The notes under the pieces were generated by a model. That model made no database searches and had not been told where the DNA came from. It saw only the letters and a list, made by a program, of their open reading frames with translations. This document shows, in pieces, positions 43,191 to 51,530 of a stretch of 64,000 nt of DNA. Made by a program: the position numbers and the translations under genes. The stretch is taken from the NCBI RefSeq assembly GCF_009806555.1, contig NZ_VUOK01000054.1:1-64000 (forward strand), in the 5' to 3' direction. Numbering within the stretch: the first letter of the stretch is position 1; every line of letters starts with the position of its first letter. Origin of the DNA: Methylobacterium sp. 2A. GTDB taxonomy: Bacteria > Pseudomonadota > Alphaproteobacteria > Rhizobiales > Beijerinckiaceae.

Positions 43191-45916
43191 CGGCGGAGGC
43201 CGCCGCCCGGCTCGACCGCGTCTCGCATCGCTACGGCGACACGGTCGCGCTCGACGACGTGTCGCTGTCGTTGCCTGCCGGCCGCATGGTGGGAATCATC
43301 GGACCCGACGGCGTCGGCAAGTCGACGCTGCTGGCGCTCGTCGCCGGCGTGCGCCGGATCCAGCAGGGCCGCGTGCTGGCGCTCGACGGCGACATGGCGG
43401 AGGCGCGCCACCGCGGCGCCGCCTGCGCGCGCATCGCCTATATGCCGCAGGGTCTCGGCCGCAATCTCTACCCGACCCTCAGCGTCCTCGAAAACATCGA
43501 CTTCCACGGCCGGCTGTTCGGCCAAGGTTCGGCCGAGCGGCGCGCGCGCATCACCGCGTTGCTCAGCGCGACGGGACTTGGCGCCTTCGAGGATCGCCCG
43601 GCCGGGAAACTGTCGGGCGGCATGAAGCAGAAGCTCAGCCTCTGCTGCGCGCTGATCCACGATCCCGACCTTCTGATCCTCGACGAGCCGACCACGGGGG
43701 TGGATCCGCTCTCGCGGGGGCAGTTCTGGGACCTGATCGGGTCGATCCGGGCGCGGCGGCCCGGCATGGGCGTCCTCGTCGCGACGGCCTATATGGACGA
43801 GGCCTCGCGCTTCGAGTGGCTGGTCGCCATGGACGGCGGCACGGTCATCGCCTCCGGCACCCCCGCGGAACTCCTCGCCAAGACCGGTAAGCCCGATCTC
43901 GAAGCCGCCTTCATCGCGCTTCTGCCGGCCGAGAAGCAATCCCAGCACCAGCCCGTCGTGCTGCGCCCGCGGCCGCCCGAACACGGCACGGCGCCGGCCA
44001 TCGAGGCCGAGCACCTCACCCGGCGCTTCGGCAGCTTCACGGCCGTGGACGACGTCAGCTTCCGGATCGGCCGTGGCGAGATTTTCGGATTCCTCGGCTC
44101 GAACGGCTGCGGCAAGTCCACGGTCATGAAGATGCTCACGGGTCTCCTGCCCGCCTCGGCGGGAACCGCGCGCCTGTTCGGCCGCCCCGTCGGCGGGACC
44201 GACATGGAGACACGCCGCAACGTCGGCTACATGTCGCAGGCCTTCTCGCTCTACAACGAGCTGACGGTCCTGCAGAACCTCGAGCTGCATGCTCAGCTCT
44301 ACCATCTGCCGCCGCAGGACATCCCGGTCCGGATTGCGGAGCTCCTCGACCGCTACGAACTCCGCCCGGTGAGTCATGCGCATCCCGAGAGCCTGCCGCT
44401 CGGGATCAAGCAGCGGTTGCAATTGGCGGTCGCGGTGCTGCACCGGCCGGCCATGCTGATCCTCGACGAGCCCACCTCGGGCGTCGACCCCATCGCCCGC
44501 GACGCGTTCTGGAGGACCTTGATCGATCTCTCGCGCAACGAAGGGGTCACCATCTTCCTGTCCACCCACTTCATGAACGAGGCGGAGCGCTGCGACCGCA
44601 TCTCGCTGATGCATGCCGGCAAGGTCCTGGCCGTCGGTACCCCGGCCGAGCTGGTCCGGGCGCGCGGCAGCGCGTCGCTCGAGGATTGCTTCATCGACTA
44701 CTTGGCCGAGGCAGCCGGCATCGACCGGCAGGCGCCCGCCGAGACGACGACCAACCCACCTCCGGCCCGCATCGCGCCGCACCGGCGCGGATTCGATCCG
44801 CGTCGGCTCTGGGCTTATGCGCGGCGTGAGACGATGGAGCTGTTGCGCGACCCGATCCGCATCGCCTTCTCGCTCATCGGCCCCGTCATGCTGATGCTGG
44901 CCTTCGGCTACGGCATCTCCTTCGATGTCGAGAACCTGCGTTTTGCGGCTTTCGATCAAGACAACAGTCCGGAAAGCCGGCACTTGATCGACGCCTTCAC
45001 CAGCTCGCGCTATTTCAGCGCGCAGCCGCTCATCCACAGTCAGGGCGAGCTCGACCAGCGCTTCCGCAGCGGCAGCGTCCAGATCGCCGTGGAGATCCCC
45101 CCCCGCTTCGGCGCCGATCTCCAAGCACGCCGGGTGCCGGACGTCGCCATCTGGCTCGACGGCGCGATGCCGTTCCGGGCCGAGACGACCAGAGGCTACG
45201 TCACCGGGCTGGCGACCCAATACCTTGACCAATTGTCCCGCGACGGACGGGAGACCCGATCGGCCGGCGCCAGCGTGAACGTGGAGACGCGATTCCGCTA
45301 CAATCAAGCGTTCAAAAGCGTCAATGCCATGGTGCCCGGCATCATCATGCTGTTGCTCGTCCTGATCCCCGCCGTCATGTCCGCCGTTGCGGTCGTGCGC
45401 GAGAAGGAAACCGGATCGATCGCCAACTTCCGGTCCACGCCCGTCACCAAGTTGGAGTTCCTCGTCGGAAAACAGCTGCCCTACATCGGCATCGCCATGA
45501 TCAGCTTTGTACTGCTGGCGCTGATCTCGCGGTTCATATTCGATGTCTCCGTCAAGGGGTCGCTCCTCGCCCTCGTTCTCGGCACGCTCCTCTATGCCGC
45601 GGCGACAACCGGCTTCGGCCAACTCATTTCGACGTTCACGCGCACTCAGGTCGCGGCCGTCTTCGCGACGGCGCTCCTGTCGGTGATCCCGGCTGTGAAC
45701 TTCTCCGGGCTTCTGGTTCCGGTCTCATCGCTCTCGGGAGGAGCGCGGCTGATCGGGCTCGGGCTGCCGCCGGCCTGGTACCAGCCGGTCACGACCGGCA
45801 CCCTCGCCAAGGGGCTGTCGTTCCTGGAACTCGGGCCCAACATGCTGGTGCTGACAGGCTTCGCGCTTCTGTTCCTGATCCTGTCGCAGATCCTCCTGCG
45901 CAAGCAGGAGGCATAG
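43187..45916 (+). CDS. rbbA: RbbA-like ABC transporter: two ATPase domains fused to a permease
   Basis: A 909-residue protein, nearly the same length as E. coli RbbA. ATPase 1 has GPDGVGKST, KLSGGMKQKL and LLILDEPTTGVDP. ATPase 2 has GSNGCGKST, a degenerate signature (SLPLGIKQRLQLAV) and MLILDEPTSGVDP. An ABC-2 permease half follows (~550-909) with about six helices. E. coli RbbA is reported to associate with ribosomes, but the context here is an exporter with an HlyD adaptor and a second permease. Substrate unknown. Likely FixK-controlled through the operon promoter. Confidence 0.92.
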   Translation: MTAEAAARLDRVSHRYGDTVALDDVSLSLPAGRMVGIIGPDGVGKSTLLALVAGVRRIQQGRVLALDGDMAEARHRGAACARIAYMPQGLGRNLYPTLSVLENIDFHGRLFGQGSAERRARITALLSATGLGAFEDRPAGKLSGGMKQKLSLCCALIHDPDLLILDEPTTGVDPLSRGQFWDLIGSIRARRPGMGVLVATAYMDEASRFEWLVAMDGGTVIASGTPAELLAKTGKPDLEAAFIALLPAEKQSQHQPVVLRPRPPEHGTAPAIEAEHLTRRFGSFTAVDDVSFRIGRGEIFGFLGSNGCGKSTVMKMLTGLLPASAGTARLFGRPVGGTDMETRRNVGYMSQAFSLYNELTVLQNLELHAQLYHLPPQDIPVRIAELLDRYELRPVSHAHPESLPLGIKQRLQLAVAVLHRPAMLILDEPTSGVDPIARDAFWRTLIDLSRNEGVTIFLSTHFMNEAERCDRISLMHAGKVLAVGTPAELVRARGSASLEDCFIDYLAEAAGIDRQAPAETTTNPPPARIAPHRRGFDPRRLWAYARRETMELLRDPIRIAFSLIGPVMLMLAFGYGISFDVENLRFAAFDQDNSPESRHLIDAFTSSRYFSAQPLIHSQGELDQRFRSGSVQIAVEIPPRFGADLQARRVPDVAIWLDGAMPFRAETTRGYVTGLATQYLDQLSRDGRETRSAGASVNVETRFRYNQAFKSVNAMVPGIIMLLLVLIPAVMSAVAVVREKETGSIANFRSTPVTKLEFLVGKQLPYIGIAMISFVLLALISRFIFDVSVKGSLLALVLGTLLYAAATTGFGQLISTFTRTQVAAVFATALLSVIPAVNFSGLLVPVSSLSGGARLIGLGLPPAWYQPVTTGTLAKGLSFLELGPNMLVLTGFALLFLILSQILLRKQEA

Positions 45917-45917
45917 G

Positions 45918-47099
45918 ATGACCCAGATCGCTGGGGCTGCCTCGGCCGTCACCCCGCTGTTCCGCTCACGGTTCAGCACCCATGCCGGAAACGTGGTTCG
46001 CCTCGTCATCAAGGAATTGCGCAGCATCCGGGCCGACCCGGTCATGCTGTTCCTGGTCATCTATGCCTTCTCGCTCGCCATCTACATGGTGTCCTCGAAC
46101 GTACCCATGGAAGCCAGAGACCTGACGGTCGGCGTGGTGGATGAGGATCGGTCCGATCTGTCGCGGCAGATCGCGAGCGCCCTCAGGCCGCCGCTGTTCA
46201 AACAGGTCGTGTCCCTCGCACCCGCCGAAGTCGACGCGGCCATGAATTCCGGCCGAATCGTCTTCGTGCTCGACTTCCCACCGCAGCTGCAAATGGACCT
46301 TCTGTCCGGCCGGCCGGCCGCCGTTCAGCTCGAAGTGGATGCCACCGCCATGACCCAGGCCGGCAACGGCGCGGTCTACATCCAATCCATCATAGCCCAG
46401 GAGGTCGCCAAATTCGCAGCCGGCCGCGACCTCCCGATCTCTGCTCCGATGCAAGTGGTGATGCGCGCCAAGTTCAACCCGAACCTCGAGTCGAGCTGGT
46501 TCACCTCCGTGACGCAGGTCATCAACAACATCACGCTCCTCACGGTCATTCTGACCGGGGCGGCGCTGATCCGGGAACGCGAACAGGGCACCGTGGAGCA
46601 TCTGCTCGTAATGCCGCTTCTGCCTATCGAGATCATGCTCGCCAAGGTGGCGGCCAACGGGCTCGTGATCCTGGTCGCGGCGGGACTCTCACTGGTGCTC
46701 GTCGTGGAATGGTGGCTCGGAGTTCCGATTGCCGGCTCTCTCGCCCTCTTCCTGGTCGGAACCGGCCTCTACGCCCTGGCCGTGGCGGCGCTCGGCATCC
46801 TGCTCGGCACCATCGCAAGCTCCATGGGGCAGTTCGGCCTGCTTGCGATCCCCGTGCTGCTGCTGATGCAACTGCTATCGGGCAGCAGCACGCCCATGGA
46901 AAGCATGCCGGTCTGGCTTCAGTATGTGGTGCAGATTGTCAGCCCCACGCCGCACTTCGTCGCCTTCGCCCAAGGCGTGCTCTACCGCGGCGCCGATCTC
47001 ACCATCGTATGGCCGCCACTGCTCGCCCTCGCGGCGCTGGGCAGCGTCTATTTCACGGTCGCGCTCGCCCGCTTCCGCAACGTGATCTTCGGGGACTGA
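45918..47099 (+). CDS. ABC-2 type permease (YhhJ-like)
   Basis: Second membrane subunit of the exporter. The 393-residue protein has an N-terminal helix (~35-55), a large periplasmic domain (VGVVDEDRSDLSRQIASALRPPLF and onward) and a C-terminal bundle of five helices with the LIREREQGTVEHLLVMPL motif of ABC-2 permeases. It begins 1 bp after the rbbA stop, so it is cotranscribed. It pairs with the fused permease of RbbA. Confidence 0.92.
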   Translation: MTQIAGAASAVTPLFRSRFSTHAGNVVRLVIKELRSIRADPVMLFLVIYAFSLAIYMVSSNVPMEARDLTVGVVDEDRSDLSRQIASALRPPLFKQVVSLAPAEVDAAMNSGRIVFVLDFPPQLQMDLLSGRPAAVQLEVDATAMTQAGNGAVYIQSIIAQEVAKFAAGRDLPISAPMQVVMRAKFNPNLESSWFTSVTQVINNITLLTVILTGAALIREREQGTVEHLLVMPLLPIEIMLAKVAANGLVILVAAGLSLVLVVEWWLGVPIAGSLALFLVGTGLYALAVAALGILLGTIASSMGQFGLLAIPVLLLMQLLSGSSTPMESMPVWLQYVVQIVSPTPHFVAFAQGVLYRGADLTIVWPPLLALAALGSVYFTVALARFRNVIFGD

Positions 47100-47105
47100 C
47101 CTGGG

Positions 47106-47390
47106 GTGGAAAAATCCGTGTTCGGTCCCGGTGTGGGGTGTGACGGATTGAACCTGAAGCGTTCGGGCTCTTTCGTCCAGGTCCGGCAAATGAACTCGTC
47201 GGGTGTGAGGCCGCGCAGGGTTTTGAGCCGGCGGCCGGCGTTGGAGGCATCCGCGAACAGTTGCAGGTGCAGCGGGAGCTCGTCATGGCAGCGCTTGACC
47301 ACGGCGCCCTTGATGGTGCGGCTCATCCTCTCGACGTCGCCGTTCGTCCATGGGCAGCGCGGCTTGGTCAGGTGATGCTCGATCGTCGTC
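47106..47390 (-). pseudogene. IS481-type transposase C-terminal remnant
   Basis: The frame reads IEHHLTKPRCPWTNGDVERM, RTIKGAVVKRCHDELPLHLQ, GRRLKTLRGLTPDEFICRTW and FNPSHPTPGPN, the integrase-core end and tail of IS481-like transposases. Everything upstream of IEHHL is missing and the usual stop is lost. It abuts the 3' end of the exporter operon. Confidence 0.85.
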
Positions 47391-47500
47391 TGTGAACCGC
47401 TCCGGGTTTCCCGGAGGCTCCAATTTCTGAGAGGATGGAGCCGCGACGAAGAGAACGAGCCCGTTTTCCCCCGCGCTGCGCGAGCGGTTCGAATGGCGCG
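47391..47500 (+). mobile_element. Left-end remnant of an IS3-family element
   Basis: Starting at about 47391-47397 the sequence runs TGAACCGCTCCGGGTTTCCC then GGAGGCTCCAATTT, which looks like an IS3-family inverted end. It is followed by a damaged orfA start: ACGAAGAGAACGAGCCCG in place of an ATG start, then about 15 codons. The remainder of the element is absent. Confidence 0.5.
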
Positions 47501-47513
47501 CGCAGGTGAGCGA

Positions 47514-47773
47514 TCAAGGGTCGCAACGGTCCGCGATCTTGGTGGCCCAGCCGGACATGGAGTGGAACATATCGGCCGAGAGGGGCAGGTCTGCCGCCTT
47601 GACGACCGCCTTGGCGACCACCTTGGGCTCGCCGTTGTCGATGGCCTCCAGAGCGCGGCCAGCGCATCGGCATGCTCCAGGATCAGGTCTCCGATCCGGA
47701 ACAGCAGGGGGCCGCGGGCGGAAAATGTCCTCATGGTGGGCGGGATGGTCGGAATGTCGGCTCGGACGTTCAT
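47514..47773 (-). pseudogene. Aldehyde dehydrogenase N-terminal fragment with frameshift
   Basis: From 47773 the frame gives PTMRTFSARGPLLFRIGDLI LEHADALAAL. After a two-base insertion near 47650 the other frame gives LEAIDNGEPKVVAKAVVKAA and DMFHSMSGWATKI, together matching roughly residues 50-125 of an aldehyde dehydrogenase. Both ends are missing. The piece is on the same strand as the aldehyde dehydrogenase remnant at 35506-36190. Confidence 0.65.
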
Positions 47774-47842
47774 GGCTCGGTGTCTTCCCGTTTTCATCGT
47801 CGACCGGAGCGAGGGCGAAGCCGCGAGGCCGCCGCCTCTGTG

Positions 47843-47866
47843 CGGTGTATAAAATCGGATATACCG
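47843..47866. promoter_or_regulatory. ModE-type box 1
   Basis: CGGTGTAT (47843-47850), 8 bp, ATATACCG (47859-47866): an 8-8-8 inverted repeat with one mismatch, the geometry of ModE operators (CGNTATAT-N8-ATATANCG). It is 84 bp upstream of the ModE-like gene and includes TATA-rich hexamers that could be a -10, so autoregulation is likely. Confidence 0.65.
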
Positions 47867-47949
47867 GTTCCGCGAGGGGCAACCGCGTTTGCGCATGTGG
47901 GTGGCGCACGGGGGTTGGTAGGCACGCGGTGCGATCGAGGAAGGACGTG

Positions 47950-48294
47950 ATGGCCCGGCTCAGCATTCGGATCGACTTGGCACCCGACAACCGCGTCGGC
48001 CCGGGCAAGGTGCAACTCCTCGAGATGATAGCGGAGCACGGCTCGATCAGCGCTGCCGGGCGTGCACTCGGCATGTCGTATCGCCGGGCCTGGCTGCTGA
48101 TCGAGGAGATGAACAAAGGGTTTGGTCAGCCCGTGGTCGAGGCGCAGATCGGCGGCAAGGCCGGTGGCGGCGCCCGGCTGTCGGCCTTCGGGGCCGATCT
48201 CGTCGCGCATTACCGCGCGATCGAGCGGGCGGCCGAGCGGGCGGCGGCGCCGTTTCTGGCGCGCATCGCCCTATCGGCGCACAGCGGGGCCTGA
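47950..48294 (+). CDS. Stand-alone ModE-type winged-helix regulator
   Basis: A 114-residue protein equal to the N-terminal DNA-binding domain of ModE. It contains IRIDLAPDNRVGPGKVQLLE, the HTH (HGSISAAGRALGMSYRRAWL), LIEEMNKGFGQPVVE and GGKAGGGARLSAFG with the usual C-terminal dimer helix. It lacks the molybdate-binding Mop domains of full ModE, so molybdate sensing would need another molbindin or a different mechanism. Two ModE-type boxes flank the gene, one before it and one after. Confidence 0.85.
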   Translation: MARLSIRIDLAPDNRVGPGKVQLLEMIAEHGSISAAGRALGMSYRRAWLLIEEMNKGFGQPVVEAQIGGKAGGGARLSAFGADLVAHYRAIERAAERAAAPFLARIALSAHSGA

Positions 48295-48358
48295 ACGCCT
48301 CCCCGGCCGAGCGGTGCCCTACGCCCGTCCGTGCGCCGGCTTTCGGCCGGCCTCATGG

Positions 48359-48387
48359 TTGATCGATGTATCACATCGGATATAACG
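48359..48387 (+). promoter_or_regulatory. Promoter with overlapping ModE-type box 2
   Basis: A -35-like TTGATC (48359-48364) and -10-like TATAAC (48381-48386) are 16 bp apart. ModE-type half sites CGATGTAT (48364-48371) and ATATAACG (48380-48387), spaced by 8 bp, cover the space between them. Occupancy would block polymerase, so repression is predicted. The promoter faces the genes at 48482 and 48888. Confidence 0.65.
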
Positions 48388-48481
48388 ATCGGTGCGGTCC
48401 GGATCACCCAGTCGCCTGCCGACGATCTGCCGCTCGACATGGGCCGGTGCCGGCGGAGATCGGCGGCCGAGGGGAAGTCAC

Positions 48482-48859
48482 ATGCCGCTCGTGACGCAGG
48501 TGCTGGGCGATACGAGCGCGGACGGAAACCGCATCCGCCTCCAGATCATCGTGGACGATCATGAGGTGAACGCGATCGTCCTGTGCCGCGACGACGTACA
48601 ATCCGTGGCCGGGTTGCTGATCGCGTTGGGCGCACAGGCTCTGACTCGCCGCGGCTCGGACCAGGCGCCGGCCCTCGCGTCGGCCCGAATCCTCCCCGTC
48701 GATCTCATCACCCTCGGCGGCGACGAGCGCGACGGGCCCGTCCCGGTCTTCGGCGTCGGGGCGCCGGCGCTGGCTTTCGATCTCGCGCGCGATCGGCTGG
48801 CGGAGTCGGGGCGCACATTCCTCACCGCCAGCGCGCGGACGGCCGAGTTCGTGAACTGA
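48482..48859 (+). CDS. Hypothetical protein under the ModE-type promoter
   Basis: A 125-residue soluble protein from ATG 48482. The N-terminal half is beta-rich (VLGDTSADGNRIRLQIIVDDHEVNAIVLCRDD). Then comes LLIALGAQALTRR and a Gly/Ala-rich C-terminal half. One cysteine (LCRDD), no known motif. The lysR gene begins 28 bp after its stop, so the two probably form an operon. It may assist sensing or formate metabolism, but this is context only. Confidence 0.6.
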   Translation: MPLVTQVLGDTSADGNRIRLQIIVDDHEVNAIVLCRDDVQSVAGLLIALGAQALTRRGSDQAPALASARILPVDLITLGGDERDGPVPVFGVGAPALAFDLARDRLAESGRTFLTASARTAEFVN

Positions 48860-48887
48860 CTTGGCACGGAAGAGGAGGCGGCGTTCC

Positions 48888-49805
48888 ATGCTCGCGCGGC
48901 ATCTTCACTTCTTCGTGGCGCTCGCCCGCGAGAAGCATTTCGCCCGTGCCGCCCAGGCCTGTAACATCACACAACCGACCCTGTCGGCCGCGATCCGAAA
49001 GCTGGAGGAAGATCTTCAGGTTCCGCTGGTCGTGCGCAGCCAACGTTATCTCGGCCTCACGGTCGAGGGCGAACATCTGCTCGCCTGGGCCCGGCAGATC
49101 CTGATCGACTACGACAGCCTGCGCGAGGACCTTTCCGGCCTGCGGGGGGGATTGCGCGGCGTGCTGCGCCTCGGCGTCGTGCCGGCGGCGATGGGTGCGG
49201 TCGGCCTCCTCACGGTCCGGTTCCGGCAATTCCATCCGGAGGCCGGTGTCGAGATCCGGTCGCTCTCCTCGCGCGAGATCCAGCGCGCGCTCGACACTTT
49301 CGAGATCGAGGCCGGGCTGACCTATCTCGAGAACGAACCTCTGGAACGCGTGCGGCGTGTCCCACTCTACCGAGAGGGTTACGTCCTGGCCATGCGCGCC
49401 GACCACCCCTTCGCCCAGCGCGAAACCGTGACCTGGGCCGATGCCGCCGGATGCACGCTCTGCCTCCTAAGCGAGGACATGCAGAACCGCCGCATCCTCG
49501 ACGGCCTCGCCGCGTCCCTCGGCCTTCGGCTGATGCCGGCGGTGACCAGCAATTCATTCCTCGGGATCTGCGCGCATCTGCGCCAGGGCGGCTTCGCCAG
49601 CATCGTCCCGCACACCTTCCGCCATCTGTTCGGCGGGACGGCCGACCTCGTCATGCGCAACTTGGTCGAGCCCGCACACCGCCAGTCGGTCGGCCTCGTC
49701 CTGTCCGAGCGCGACCCGCTGCCACCCATGGCCGCCGCCCTGTTTCGGATCGTCCTCGATGCGGATTGCGACATGGCCCTGGCGGACCTCTCCGAACCGT
49801 CGTGA
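48888..49805 (+). CDS. LysR family regulator, probable activator of fdh
   Basis: A 305-residue LysR-type protein. The helix-turn-helix is HFARAAQACNITQPTLSAAIRKLEEDL (about 18-45), followed by a linker helix and a periplasmic-binding-fold effector domain (~90-300). A strong ribosome site (AGAGGAGGCGG) precedes ATG 48888. It stands 488 bp upstream of the NAD formate dehydrogenase on the same strand. Control of fdh is inferred from position and from a palindrome in the gap. Confidence 0.9.
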   Translation: MLARHLHFFVALAREKHFARAAQACNITQPTLSAAIRKLEEDLQVPLVVRSQRYLGLTVEGEHLLAWARQILIDYDSLREDLSGLRGGLRGVLRLGVVPAAMGAVGLLTVRFRQFHPEAGVEIRSLSSREIQRALDTFEIEAGLTYLENEPLERVRRVPLYREGYVLAMRADHPFAQRETVTWADAAGCTLCLLSEDMQNRRILDGLAASLGLRLMPAVTSNSFLGICAHLRQGGFASIVPHTFRHLFGGTADLVMRNLVEPAHRQSVGLVLSERDPLPPMAAALFRIVLDADCDMALADLSEPS

Positions 49806-50293
49806 AGGACGTCTTCAGACCGAACGCGAACCGATCGAGCGCGACATCACGGCTGTGCGGGACAGGATCCTGACCGTGACGCGCGCCGGATGATGGCCGC
49901 CTGTATGCGGCCTTCAAGATCCGAAGGCAGGCAAGCCCCGGCCTCGGGCGACAGTATCTGGCGGATCCGCTGGCGAGACCACAAGATCTTCGCGCCCTGG
50001 CCAGGCCTTGAGCGCAAACGCAATTCCGTCTGGCAGCGCGCCCGATTGGCGGACATCCGGCGCCGACCGGGCCTGGAATGCATGATCGACTGTTTCGATC
50101 ATGCAATTCGGAAAATCAATTTGCTTCGACTTGGGTCGAACGGGCAGATGTCTCTGCACCGCTGCAGTCGAGACAAGAATCGTTCTCACGAAGTGCGTGC
50201 GGGGAAAAGTCCGGTCTCATCGAATCTGCGAAGAAGCGGCCTCAAGCCGCTTCGCCGGTCGTCCTCATTTTTCTTCGAGCAGAGGGAAGCATC
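49806..50293. other. 488-bp upstream region of fdh
   Basis: No convincing gene lies here. The region from 50085 onward is AT-richer and contains a palindrome at 50125-50140. It likely carries the regulated fdh promoter and a leader of about 150 nt. Confidence 0.4.
50125..50140. promoter_or_regulatory. Palindrome upstream of fdh, candidate LysR site
   Basis: TTCGAC (50125-50130), TTGG, GTCGAA (50135-50140): a perfect 6-4-6 inverted repeat in the only AT-richer part of the gap. Its T-N11-A-like spacing is compatible with a LysR-type site. It is 153 bp upstream of the fdh ATG. Confidence 0.4.
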
Positions 50294-51481
50294 ATGGCCA
50301 AGATCGTTCTCGTCCTCTACGACGATCCCATCGATGGAATGCCGAAATCCTACGCCCGCGACGACCTGCCGAAGATCGAGCGCTACTCCGATGGCCAGAC
50401 ACTGCCGACCCCGAAGGCCATCGACTTCCAGCCGGGGCACTTGCTCGGCAGCGTCTCAGGTGAACTCGGTCTGCGCCCCTACCTCGAAGGGCTTGGCCAC
50501 GAGCTGATCGTCACCTCTTCGAAAGAAGGGGAGGATTCCGTCCTCGATCAGCATCTGCACGACGCCGAGATCGTAATCTCTCAGCCGTTCTGGCCGGCCT
50601 ACATGACGAAGGAGCGCATCGCCAAGGCGAAGAAGCTCAAGCTCATTGTCACCGCCGGCATCGGGTCGGACCACACGGACCTCGATGCCGCGAACGCGCA
50701 CAACATCACGGTCGCGGAAGTGACCTTCTGCAACTCGATCAGCGTCGCCGAGCACGCGGTGATGATGATCCTCGGACTCGTCCGCAACTACATCCCCTCC
50801 TACCAGTGGGTCCTGAAGGGCGGCTGGAACATCGCCGACTGCGTCGCCCGCTCCTACGACGTCGAGGGCATGCATGTCGGCACGGTCGCCGCGGGCCGCA
50901 TCGGCCTCGCGGTGCTCAAGCGCCTCAAGCCGTTCGACATGCACCTGCATTACACCGACCGCCATCGGCTGCCGGAGAGCGTCGAGCGGGAACTGGGCCT
51001 GACGTGGCACGCCAGCCGCGAGGAGATGTACGGTGTCTGCGACGTCGTGACCTTGAACTGCCCGCTCCATCCGGAGACGGAGCACATGATCAACGACGAG
51101 ACCCTGAAGCTGTTCAAGCGCGGCGCCTACCTGGTCAACACCGCTCGCGCCAAGCTCACGGTCACCGATTCGATCGTGCGCGCCCTCGAGTCCGGTCAAC
51201 TCGCGGGCTACGCCGGCGATGTCTGGTTCCCGCAACCGGCGCCGAAGGACCATCCCTGGCGGACCATGCCGCATCACGGCATGACACCGCACATCTCCGG
51301 CACCTCGCTTTCCGCCCAGGCGCGCTACGCGGCCGGCACGCGCGAGATCCTCGAATGCTACTTCGAGGGCCGTCCCATCCGCGACGAGTACCTGATCGTT
51401 CAGGGCGGCAAGCTCGCTGGCGTCGGCGCCCGCTCCTACAGCGTGAACGACGCCGGCAAGGAGCAGTTGGCCAAGGCCTGA
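50294..51481 (+). CDS. fdh: NAD-dependent, metal-free formate dehydrogenase
   Basis: Oxidises formate to CO2 with NAD, giving NADH in C1 metabolism. The 395-residue enzyme is of the Pseudomonas sp. 101 type (D-2-hydroxyacid dehydrogenase superfamily). The NAD loop reads GTVAAGRIGLAVL with the following Asp in YTDRHRLP selecting NAD. Substrate and catalytic regions include SQPFWPAYMT, TAGIGSDHTDLDAA, FCNSISVAEHAVMM and the catalytic His in TPHISGTSLSAQARYAAG. It needs no Mo or W, unlike the main methylotroph formate dehydrogenases. A hairpin follows the gene. Confidence 0.97.
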   Translation: MAKIVLVLYDDPIDGMPKSYARDDLPKIERYSDGQTLPTPKAIDFQPGHLLGSVSGELGLRPYLEGLGHELIVTSSKEGEDSVLDQHLHDAEIVISQPFWPAYMTKERIAKAKKLKLIVTAGIGSDHTDLDAANAHNITVAEVTFCNSISVAEHAVMMILGLVRNYIPSYQWVLKGGWNIADCVARSYDVEGMHVGTVAAGRIGLAVLKRLKPFDMHLHYTDRHRLPESVERELGLTWHASREEMYGVCDVVTLNCPLHPETEHMINDETLKLFKRGAYLVNTARAKLTVTDSIVRALESGQLAGYAGDVWFPQPAPKDHPWRTMPHHGMTPHISGTSLSAQARYAAGTREILECYFEGRPIRDEYLIVQGGKLAGVGARSYSVNDAGKEQLAKA

Positions 51482-51501
51482 CGGTCAGCATCCCAAGCCA
51501 A

Positions 51502-51530
51502 GCAGCCGGCCCGCCGTGGCGGCCGGCTGC
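51502..51530 (+). terminator. Hairpin after fdh
   Basis: GCAGCCGGCC (51502-51511) and GGCCGGCTGC (51521-51530) form a perfect 10-bp stem with a 9-nt loop, 20 bp after the stop. No clear T-run follows. Confidence 0.65.

Noticed and set aside
43091..45622. An 843-codon frame on the minus strand across rbbA
   Set aside because: Antisense shadow of a gene with textbook ATPase motifs; low-complexity residues and no start signal.
48335..48351. GCCGGC/GCCGGC hairpin as a terminator after the ModE-like gene
   Set aside because: Only 6 bp of stem and no T-run; in this GC-rich DNA such matches are common by chance.
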